A stretch of 5,042 nt of DNA, from contig SCUQ01000597.1 of NCBI GenBank assembly GCA_004297635.1, positions 1-5,042 of the forward strand, given 5' to 3'. Shown one piece after another: positions 1 to 5,042 of the stretch. The first letter of the stretch is position 1. Every line of letters starts with the position of its first letter. This DNA is from Rhizorhabdus sp. Its GTDB lineage: Bacteria > Pseudomonadota > Alphaproteobacteria > Sphingomonadales > Sphingomonadaceae. A model generated the notes under the pieces. That model was not told where the DNA came from, searched no databases, and saw only the letters and a list, made by a program, of their open reading frames with translations. Made by a program: the position numbers and the translations under genes.

Positions 1-919
1 GGTGGCGGGCACGGTCGGCTGCAAGCCGTCGGACGTGTTCGTCGCCTCGACCGGCGTGATCGGCGTGCCGTTGCCGATCGACAAGGCCGAGGCCGGGATC
101 GACGCCGTGCTGGCCGCACCGCCGGCGAGCTGGGAGGAGGCCGCCGCGACGATCATGACGACCGACACCTTCGCCAAGGCGGCACGCGCCTCGGCGATGA
201 TCGGCGGCACGCGGGTCGAACTGGTCGGGATCATCAAGGGATCGGGGATGATCGCGCCCGACATGGCGACGATGCTCGGCTTCATCTTCACCGACGCCGC
301 GATCGCGCCCGGCCTGCTCCAGGCGATGCTCGACGAGGCGAACGGCAAGAGCTTTTCCTGCATCACCGTCGACGGCGATACATCGACTAGTGACACGGTA
401 CTCGCCTTCGCCACCGGCAGGGCCGGCAATACGCGGCTCGAATCGGCCGACGATGCCGGGGCGGACGCGCTGCGGGCGGCGCTGACCGAACTCTGCCTCG
501 ACCTTGCCCAGCAGGTCGTGCGCGACGGCGAGGGCGCATCGAAGTTCATCGCGATCAGCGTGGAGGGTGCCGAAAGCGACGCGAGCGCGCACCGCATCGC
601 GATGTCGATCGCCAATTCGCCACTGGTGAAGACCGCGATTGCCGGCGAGGACGCCAATTGGGGCCGGATCGTCATGGCGGTCGGCAAGGCGGGCGAACCC
701 GCCGAGCGCGACAGATTGTCGATCCGCTTCGGCGCGACCCAGGTGGCGAGCGGCGGCCTTGCCGTACAGGGCTATGACGAGGCGCCCGTCGCCGCGCATC
801 TGAAAGGGCAGGAGATCGAGATCGGTGTCGATATCGGCATCGGCAACGGCCGCGCGACGGTTTGGACCTGCGACCTGACCCATGGCTATATATCGATCAA
901 CGCCGACTATCGGAGTTGA
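1..919 (+). CDS. argJ: Bifunctional ornithine acetyltransferase / N-acetylglutamate synthase (ArgJ), 5'-truncated by window edge
   Basis: ArgJ moves the acetyl group from N-acetylornithine to glutamate in the cytoplasm, regenerating N-acetylglutamate in the cyclic arginine pathway; many family members also use acetyl-CoA. About 305 residues are visible. The family is usually about 400 long, so roughly 100 N-terminal residues lie off the left edge. The GTG at base 2 is an internal Val codon, because the protein enters mid-domain just before the family motif VASTGVIG. The self-cleavage site KGSGMIAPDMATMLGF is intact: the precursor is cut between Ala (266-268) and Thr (269-271), and this Thr becomes the beta-chain N-terminus and nucleophile. 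Other family signatures are VDGDTSTSDT (about bases 368-397), the GEDANWGR region near 640-665, and the standard C-terminal ending NADYRS. The frame is open to TGA at 917-919. Whether it is mono- or bifunctional cannot be read from this fragment. Confidence 0.97.
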   Translation, partial: VAGTVGCKPSDVFVASTGVIGVPLPIDKAEAGIDAVLAAPPASWEEAAATIMTTDTFAKAARASAMIGGTRVELVGIIKGSGMIAPDMATMLGFIFTDAAIAPGLLQAMLDEANGKSFSCITVDGDTSTSDTVLAFATGRAGNTRLESADDAGADALRAALTELCLDLAQQVVRDGEGASKFIAISVEGAESDASAHRIAMSIANSPLVKTAIAGEDANWGRIVMAVGKAGEPAERDRLSIRFGATQVASGGLAVQGYDEAPVAAHLKGQEIEIGVDIGIGNGRATVWTCDLTHGYISINADYRS

Positions 920-970
920 TCCTTCCGCCAGCGCGACACTCGCCACCGGCAAGCGGCCACCGTAAGAGGG

Positions 971-1000
971 TTTCCCCAGCCTTCGCTGGGATGACGTATC
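971..1000. repeat. Extragenic hairpin repeat of the 'GTCATCCCAGCGAAGGCTGGG' type between argJ and the GST gene
   Basis: The segment contains CCCAGC (975-980), loop CTTC (981-984) and GCTGGG (985-990), a perfect six-base stem. ATGAC follows at 991-995. On the minus strand it reads GTCATCCCAGCGAAGGCTGG, which I recognise as a dispersed intergenic repeat common in sphingomonads and some other proteobacteria; its antisense translation gives the familiar spurious peptide VIPAKAG. The stem is short and has no T-run on the plus side, so it does not look like a terminator for argJ. The rest of the 920-1013 gap shows no clear promoter. The repeat-family assignment is from memory; the hairpin is directly visible. 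Confidence 0.65.
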
Positions 1001-1007
1001 GAAAGGA
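1001..1007 (+). promoter_or_regulatory. Shine-Dalgarno site for the GST gene
   Basis: GAAAGGA lies six bases before the GTG at 1014. It supports this non-ATG start, which gives a complete N-terminal thioredoxin-fold beginning MLIIWGRLNS. No in-frame ATG gives a comparable full domain. Confidence 0.7.
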
Positions 1008-1013
1008 TCGCCG

Positions 1014-1622
1014 GTGCTGATCATCTGGGGCCGCCTCAATTCGCACAATGTGAAGAAGGTCGCGTGGCTGGCCGAGGAAGCGGGCATCCTCTACGAACGG
1101 CGCGATGTCGGCGGTCCGTTCGGCTTTCCCGCCGACTATCTGGCGAAGAACCCCAACAAGCTGATCCCGACGATCGAGCATCACGGCTTCGTGCTGTGGG
1201 AATCCAACGCGATCCTGCGCTATATGGCGGCGCAGTTCGCGGGGGAGCTGTGGCCGACCGACCTGGAGCTGCGCGCCTCGGCCGACCGCTGGATGGATTG
1301 GCAGTTCAGCTATGCCCAGGCGCAGCGCGATGCATTTCTCAACCTCGTCCGACGCGCGCCCGAGGCGCGCGACGATGCGGCCATAACCGCTTCGGCCAGG
1401 GCCTGCGGCGACATGATGGCGATCCTGGACGATGCGCTGGGAGGGCATCGCTGGCTGTCGGGCGACGATTTCGGTATCGGCGACATTCCGATGGGGGTCT
1501 ACGCCCATACCTGGTTCACGCTCGACATCGACCGGCCCGCCCGGCCGCATGTCGAGAACTGGTATGCGCGGCTTTGCGAACGGCCCGCCTATGCCGCCAC
1601 GGTTATGATCCCGCTCAGCTGA
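1014..1622 (+). CDS. Glutathione S-transferase family protein
   Basis: A 202-residue cytosolic GST-fold protein with a GTG start. Members typically conjugate glutathione to electrophiles or reduce disulfides or peroxides; the substrate here is unknown. The N-terminal thioredoxin-like domain (about residues 1-77) opens with WGRLNSHNVKKV, where Ser10 or Asn9 sits where the glutathione-activating residue is usually found. It contains the cis-proline loop LIPT (Pro52) and the glutathione-binding ESNAI (Glu63-Ser64). The all-alpha C-terminal domain (about 85-202) carries the N-capping-box-like SGDDFGIGDI (149-158), followed by the common ending ENWYARLCERPAY. Length and layout are normal for the family. 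Its TGA shares a base with the next gene's ATG, implying one transcript and probably coupled translation. The NSxNVxK opening resembles bacterial GSTs of uncertain class, so I give no symbol. Confidence 0.93.
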   Translation: MLIIWGRLNSHNVKKVAWLAEEAGILYERRDVGGPFGFPADYLAKNPNKLIPTIEHHGFVLWESNAILRYMAAQFAGELWPTDLELRASADRWMDWQFSYAQAQRDAFLNLVRRAPEARDDAAITASARACGDMMAILDDALGGHRWLSGDDFGIGDIPMGVYAHTWFTLDIDRPARPHVENWYARLCERPAYAATVMIPLS

Positions 1623-2416
1623 TGCATCCGCTCTACCGGCCAGTCCTCGATCTGATGCACCGCGTGGCGCGCGACATCATGATGCCGCGCTTCCGCAACC
1701 TCGCCGCGCATGAATATGGCGAGAAGACGCCGGGCGACTTCGTCACCATCGTCGACCGCGAGAGCGAGGCGCTGCTCGGCGAGGAGCTGGCACGCCTGCT
1801 GCCCGAGGCGCGGATCATCGGCGAGGAAGCCGCCGCCGCCGACCCGGCGATCGTCGATCGCGTCGGCGAGGGCGTGGCCTGGATCATCGATCCGCTCGAC
1901 GGCACCAATAATTTCACTGAAGGCAAAAGCCCGTTCGCGATCATGATCGGCCTGTCGGTCGACGGCGCCCGCGAGGCGGGCTGGATCCTCAATCCGGTGA
2001 GCGGGCGGATCGTCCATGCGCTGCGGTGTAGCGGCTGCTACATCAATGGCGCGCAGGTGCGGGCGAAGCGATCGGACGGCGCGCTGCCGAAGGCGGCGAT
2101 CGCGACCTATTTCATGCCCGCGGATCGCCAGGCCGATGTCCGGCGCCGCGCCGAGGGAAAGCTGGAGATCGTCGACATTCCGCGCTGCGCGGGCGAGCAA
2201 TATCCGCGACTGATCCTGGGGCGGAACGACATCGCGCTGTTCGAGCGCACCCATATCTGGGACCATGCCGCCGGTGCGCTGATGCTGGAGGAGGCGGGCG
2301 GGAAGATCGCGCGCAACGATGGCGCCGACTATCGGCTCGACGTGCCCGGCACAGGCGCGATTGCGGCGAATTCGCCCGAGATGTGGGAATTGGCGAAAGC
2401 GGTCTTGTTCGACTGA
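1622..2416 (+). CDS. Inositol monophosphatase superfamily phosphatase (IMPase/HisN/SuhB-like)
   Basis: A 264-residue Mg2+-dependent sugar- or small-molecule phosphatase. The three metal-binding signatures are intact: IIGEEA (Glu68, Glu69), WIIDPLDGTNNF (Asp90, Asp93, Gly94, Thr95), and the C-terminal IWDHAAGALMLEEAGG (Asp214). Also typical are the N-terminal TPGDFVTIVDRESE and the ending GAIAANSPEMWE. The length matches the family. The start chosen is ATG 1622-1624: the reading frame stays open further upstream, but that part overlaps the GST gene out of frame and is not family-like, whereas MHPLYRPVLDLMHRVA is a normal first helix. There is no purine-rich ribosome site just upstream (the bases there read CCCGCTCAGC), so translation probably depends on ribosomes finishing the GST gene. 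The substrate could be inositol-1-phosphate, histidinol phosphate (HisN) or another phosphoester; the motifs shared by all these groups do not decide it. Confidence 0.93.
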   Translation: MHPLYRPVLDLMHRVARDIMMPRFRNLAAHEYGEKTPGDFVTIVDRESEALLGEELARLLPEARIIGEEAAAADPAIVDRVGEGVAWIIDPLDGTNNFTEGKSPFAIMIGLSVDGAREAGWILNPVSGRIVHALRCSGCYINGAQVRAKRSDGALPKAAIATYFMPADRQADVRRRAEGKLEIVDIPRCAGEQYPRLILGRNDIALFERTHIWDHAAGALMLEEAGGKIARNDGADYRLDVPGTGAIAANSPEMWELAKAVLFD

Positions 2417-2430
2417 ACGGGCCCACGGCT

Positions 2431-2517
2431 GTCATCCTGAACGCGTTCAAGATCCAGTCTTCGACGCGCTCCGGTCCTCCCGTTGCCGGGTGGATGCTGA
2501 AACACGTTCAGCATGAC
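2431..2517. repeat. Inverted pair of GTCAT-ended extragenic repeat units (REP/BIME- or MITE-like)
   Basis: The left unit (2431-2456) begins GTCATCCTGAACG and ends GATCCA. The right unit (2491-2517), read on the minus strand, begins GTCATGCTGAACG and ends CATCCA. Aligned by hand they match at 22 of 27 positions with one gap, facing each other across a 34-base spacer. Each unit is also a hairpin. The left has the 12-base palindrome TGAACGCGTTCA (2438-2449), extending to ATC...GAT with one mismatch. The right has a perfect eight-base stem, ATGCTGAA (2494-2501) and TTCAGCAT (2507-2514), with loop ACACG. The spacer has a smaller stem, CCCG-TTGC-CGGG (2479-2490). No transposase and no obvious target duplication are present. 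I recall such units as common in sphingomonad genomes; function unknown. Confidence 0.75.
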
Positions 2518-2520
2518 GAA

Positions 2521-2548
2521 AAAGGACGGGCTTCAAGGCCCGTCCTTT
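2521..2548 (-). terminator. Intrinsic (Rho-independent) terminator of trxA, possibly bidirectional
   Basis: AAAGGACGGGC (2521-2531) pairs perfectly over 11 bases with GCCCGTCCTTT (2538-2548) around a six-base loop (2532-2537). On the minus strand it starts eight bases after the trxA stop codon and is followed by a T-run: the A run on the plus strand at 2519-2523 gives five T, three of them in the stem. In the plus direction the stem ends CTTTCC, a much weaker T-tract, so termination of the IMPase transcript here is possible but less certain. Confidence 0.88.
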
Positions 2549-2556
2549 CCATCGTC

Positions 2557-2877
2557 TTACAGCTCGCCTTCGAGCCAGCCCTTGAGGGCGCTCTTCGGCG
2601 CGGCGCCGACCTTGGTGGCGGCGGGCTGGCCGTTCTTGAACAGGATCATCGTCGGGATGCCGCGCACCCCATATTTGCCGGGCGCGTCGGGATTCTCGTC
2701 GATGTTGATCTTGGCGATCGTCACCTTCTCGCCAAGCTCGTCGGCGATCTCCTCCAGCGCGGGGCCGATCATCTTGCACGGGCCGCACCATTCCGCCCAG
2801 AAGTCGACCAGCACCGGCTTGTCGGCGCTGATGACGTCGTCGTGGAAGGACGAATCGGTGATCGCTTTGGTGGGCAT
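2557..2877 (-). CDS. trxA: Thioredoxin
   Basis: A 106-residue classical cytosolic thioredoxin that reduces protein disulfides (for example in ribonucleotide reductase or methionine sulfoxide reductases) and is itself recycled by NADPH-thioredoxin reductase. The active site WCGPCK is complete (Cys31, Cys34) after VDFWAEW. The buried Asp equivalent lies in LVDFWA, and the cis-proline loop is GIPT (Pro75). The ending [13 protein letters not shown] closely resembles Escherichia coli TrxA, and the length is standard. There is no signal peptide. The start is ATG at 2875-2877 with a strong ribosome site; a longer in-frame form starting from GTG at 2961 would overlap addA and add a non-thioredoxin leader. 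The gene follows addA by 52 bases on the same strand and ends just before a strong terminator, so it is probably the last gene of an addB-addA-trxA transcript. Confidence 0.97.
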   Translation of the reverse strand: MPTKAITDSSFHDDVISADKPVLVDFWAEWCGPCKMIGPALEEIADELGEKVTIAKINIDENPDAPGKYGVRGIPTMILFKNGQPAATKVGAAPKSALKGWLEGEL

Positions 2878-2886
2878 CGGAAAAGG

Positions 2887-2892
2887 CTCCTT
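2887..2892 (-). promoter_or_regulatory. Shine-Dalgarno site for trxA
   Basis: On the minus strand AAGGAG lies nine bases before the ATG at 2877. It selects the 106-residue thioredoxin start over the longer upstream reading frame. The surrounding 52-base gap shows no convincing promoter boxes, consistent with read-through from addA. Confidence 0.8.
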
Positions 2893-2929
2893 GGTTATGG
2901 GGCAGATGTAGGATGGCGGCGGCCGGGGC

Positions 2930-5042
2930 TCAACGGCCTTGGCCCTGCTTTTGCTCCTCACCGCTAAAGCCCGGCTTGTGCGCGTCCAGCAGGTCGGGCG
3001 GCAGCGCGATCAGCTGTGGCCCGGCGGTGTAGAGCAGCGCCGCCTCGATCGTACGGCCGGGAAAAACCACGCCAAGCGCAGCGGCATAGGCCGCCATCTG
3101 GCGGATATGGTGGATCGGCGCCGCGGCCAGATCGGCGGGCACCCGGCGGCCGGTCTTGAAATCGACCACGAGGATGCGATCGGGGGTGACGAGCAGCCGG
3201 TCGACCGTTCCGGCGATCACCTCTCCGCCGACGATCGCGGCGACCGGCGCCTCGGCGAGCGCATCCGCACCGAAGATCGCCGCGAAGCGCGGATCGGAAA
3301 TCACCCGGCAGGCGTCTTCCGCCAGGGCCTGCGCCACGCTCTCGTCATCGACCCCCGCCGATCCCGTCAGCCAATGGGTCGCGGCGGCCATGCGACGGTC
3401 CGGCGCGACGGCCGGCAGCCGCTCGAACAGCGCGTGGAGCAGCGATCCGCGTCGTGCCGCCGCGCGCATCGCCGCCGAGGGTGGCGGATCGGACACATCG
3501 TCGAGCCCCAGTGACGAGGGCGCAAGCGGACGCGGCGGCCGCTCCTCGCGCGGCGCCGGGCTGCGCAGCCAGGCCGGCTCTGCCAGCAGCGGGGCGGGGC
3601 TTTTCGCGCGGGCGGCCTGCCGGGCGCGGCCATCGGCGGCGCTGCCATGATAGTGGATCGCACCACCCCAGAGCGCATCCTCCTCCCATGCGCCGCCCAG
3701 CCCGGTCATCGCCGTCTCGACCGCCTTGTACCAGCTGGCTTCGGGCGGTTCGCCCCGCGCCCGCACCCCCAGCGCGCCGCCGATGACGAGATGTTCGCGC
3801 GCACGGGTGAGCGCGACATAGAGCAGGCGCCAATGTTCCTGCCGGTCGCGCAGCGCGAGCTGGGCAGCGTCGGCGGCGATCTCGTCGACCATCTCCTGCT
3901 TGCGCGGGCGCGGGACGGGGACGGGGAGGCCTTCGGGATCGATCCGCCAGTCGAATCGGCTGCCCGGCGCCGCCTCCGGATTGCCGGTCGCATCGGCGAG
4001 GATGACCAGCGGCGCCTCCAGCCCCTTCGAGCCGTGCACCGTCATCACCCGCACCGCGCCGGCCGGCGCCGCGCTGTCGCGGGTGATCTCCACCTCGCCG
4101 CGATCGAACCAGTCGAGGAAGCGCTGGAGCGAGGCGGTCGCCGTCCCCTCGAACTGGAGCGCGGCGTTGAGCAGTTCCTCGATCGGGTCCAGCGCCTCCT
4201 GCCCCAGCCGCCGGAGCAGCTTGCGCCGCCCGTCGAGCGGGCCGGTGAGGAGATGTTCGAGGAAGCGATAGGGGGTGGTGAAGTCGGCGCGCGCCAGCAT
4301 GTCGTCCAGCGCGACAATCGTCGCGGCGTCGCCGCGCAGGCGCACCGCGTCGATCAGCGCGCCGTCGCGGCCATGGCCGACCCGGTACAGCTCCTCCTGG
4401 CTCCAGCCGAACAGCGGCGAGACAAGCAGGCAGGCGAGGCTCAGATCATCCTCGCGCTGCCCGGCGAAGCGGATCGCCGCCAGCAGGTCGCGCACCGCCA
4501 GCGGCGCGGTCAGACGCAGCCGGTCGACCCCGGCCACCGGAACCCCCTCGGCATGGAGGCGCGCGACGATCAGCGCGGCCAGTTCGGCGCGGCGGCGCAC
4601 CAGGATCATAATGTCCTGCGGCTGGACCGGCCGTCCCTCGCCCGACAGCCACAGCCGCTCGTCGATCCACTGCCGCACCTGCCGGGCGAGGCGGGTGGCG
4701 AAGGCGCGGGTGGCGTCGTCGATCCAGCCTTCCTCGCCCGCCTCCTCCTCCGGCCCGGCGATGCCGTCGAGGCTGAGCGGTTTCCACAGCGTCACCCGGC
4801 CGGGCAGATCGGCCTTCCACGGCACATGGCGATCGGTCGGCGCGAACAGGCCCAGCTCATCGGGGCCGAGATCGGTGACGAGCCGGTCGACCAGTTCGAG
4901 CACCGCCGGCGCCGAGCGGAAGCTGCGCGCGAGCGACAGCTGCCGGAACAGGCGCTGCTCGCTCGCGGGCAATTCGGCCGAGCCCTGTTCGGCGAGGTGG
5001 GAAAAGAGGATGCGGGCCGCCTCGAAGGCGACCGGGTCGGTG
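2930..5042 (-). CDS. addA: Double-strand break repair helicase-nuclease subunit AddA, 5'-truncated by window edge
   Basis: AddA is the UvrD/Rep-type 3'-5' helicase plus RecB-family nuclease subunit of AddAB, which resects double-strand breaks for RecA-dependent repair. About 703 residues are visible. The frame runs to the right edge with no stop (reading [16 protein letters not shown]), so the TTG at 4972 is only an internal Leu. Walker A, Walker B and motif III lie outside. Visible helicase motifs are IV ([15 protein letters not shown], about 4900-4930), V ([10 protein letters not shown], near 4010-4039) and VI ([11 protein letters not shown], 3794-3826). The C-terminal nuclease domain has the His in [23 protein letters not shown] (Asp and Lys at 3149-3163) and QMAAYA, so the catalytic residues look intact. 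A Pro/Ala/Arg-rich linker separates the two parts. The missing front is probably 400 or more residues, by comparison with alphaproteobacterial AddA. addB is expected upstream. This subunit has no Fe-S cysteine cluster; in this system that belongs to AddB. Confidence 0.96.
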   Translation of the reverse strand, partial: TDPVAFEAARILFSHLAEQGSAELPASEQRLFRQLSLARSFRSAPAVLELVDRLVTDLGPDELGLFAPTDRHVPWKADLPGRVTLWKPLSLDGIAGPEEEAGEEGWIDDATRAFATRLARQVRQWIDERLWLSGEGRPVQPQDIMILVRRRAELAALIVARLHAEGVPVAGVDRLRLTAPLAVRDLLAAIRFAGQREDDLSLACLLVSPLFGWSQEELYRVGHGRDGALIDAVRLRGDAATIVALDDMLARADFTTPYRFLEHLLTGPLDGRRKLLRRLGQEALDPIEELLNAALQFEGTATASLQRFLDWFDRGEVEITRDSAAPAGAVRVMTVHGSKGLEAPLVILADATGNPEAAPGSRFDWRIDPEGLPVPVPRPRKQEMVDEIAADAAQLALRDRQEHWRLLYVALTRAREHLVIGGALGVRARGEPPEASWYKAVETAMTGLGGAWEEDALWGGAIHYHGSAADGRARQAARAKSPAPLLAEPAWLRSPAPREERPPRPLAPSSLGLDDVSDPPPSAAMRAAARRGSLLHALFERLPAVAPDRRMAAATHWLTGSAGVDDESVAQALAEDACRVISDPRFAAIFGADALAEAPVAAIVGGEVIAGTVDRLLVTPDRILVVDFKTGRRVPADLAAAPIHHIRQMAAYAAALGVVFPGRTIEAALLYTAGPQLIALPPDLLDAHKPGFSGEEQKQGQGR

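Noticed and set aside
2..4. GTG at the left edge as a true start of a 305-residue protein
   Set aside because: The protein begins in the middle of the ArgJ fold, just before VASTGVIG; about 100 family residues are missing, so the gene continues off the edge.
942..962. Direct repeat GCCACCG (942-948 and 956-962) after argJ
   Set aside because: Only seven bases, GC-rich, two copies; expected by chance in this composition.
975..990. Hairpin as argJ terminator
   Set aside because: A six-base stem followed by ATGACG with no T-run; it matches a dispersed repeat better.
897..1550. Long minus-strand reading frame opposite the GST gene
   Set aside because: Antisense to a gene with clear GST motifs; it contains the VIPAKAG peptide from the translated intergenic repeat, a known source of spurious proteins.
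1064..1621. Upstream extension of the phosphatase reading frame, which would give a 450-residue protein
   Set aside because: It overlaps the well-supported GST gene out of frame, is rich in Arg/Ala/Gly as GC-rich shadow frames are, and matches no IMPase N-terminus.
1589..2266. 225-residue minus-strand reading frame opposite the phosphatase
   Set aside because: Low-complexity shadow frame with no domain or ribosome site, opposite a gene with all IMPase motifs.
2878..2961. 28-residue N-terminal extension of thioredoxin (possible signal peptide)
   Set aside because: It overlaps addA, has no hydrophobic core, and the strong AAGGAG site fits the ATG at 2877.
2383..2967. 194-residue plus-strand reading frame across the convergent region
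   Set aside because: It runs through the repeat pair, the terminator hairpin and the antisense of trxA; no recognisable domain.
4970..4972. TTG as the start of a 680-residue AddA
   Set aside because: The same frame remains open to base 5042 with family-like sequence ([12 protein letters not shown]), and helicase motifs I-III must lie upstream.
1..5042. Defence island, toxin-antitoxin, CRISPR, prophage or novel system
   Set aside because: All coding space is taken by five housekeeping-type genes; no spacer-repeat array, integrase or unknown conserved gene is present. AddAB can act against phage DNA but is ordinary repair machinery.

Overview
The window is high-GC DNA (roughly two thirds G+C by eye) with densely packed genes. 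It looks like ordinary core chromosome of an alphaproteobacterium, most likely Sphingomonadales (Sphingomonas or a close relative). Three things point there: the alphaproteobacterial-type AddA followed directly by trxA, the set of neighbours (argJ, an inositol-monophosphatase-family gene, trxA, addA), and short hairpin-forming intergenic repeats of the 'GTCATCCCAGCG...' and 'GTCATGCTGAAC...' kinds that I recall as abundant in sphingomonad genomes. The taxonomic call is inference from recalled patterns, not from a search.

Left half, plus strand: the 3' three quarters of argJ (arginine biosynthesis) run in from the left edge and stop at 919. A 94-base gap holds one hairpin repeat. A small glutathione S-transferase-like gene (1014-1622) follows, and its TGA shares one base with the ATG of an inositol-monophosphatase-superfamily phosphatase (1622-2416). 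No good plus-strand terminator is visible after argJ, so the three genes may be co-transcribed.

Centre: a 140-base convergent intergenic region (2417-2556) holds an 87-base inverted pair of repeat units (2431-2517). Immediately beside it is a strong intrinsic-terminator hairpin (2521-2548), oriented best for the minus-strand genes.

Right half, minus strand: the helicase/nuclease subunit gene addA enters from the right edge without its start (window holds 2930-5042). After 52 bases it is followed by trxA (2557-2877), encoding a classical 106-residue thioredoxin with WCGPC. These two are probably one transcript ending at the terminator, with addB expected upstream, outside the window.

I see no mobile element with a transposase, no CRISPR, no tRNA or rRNA, and no defence cassette. 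The structures worth a second look are the intergenic repeats and their position at the terminator. No previously undescribed system is supported by this sequence.
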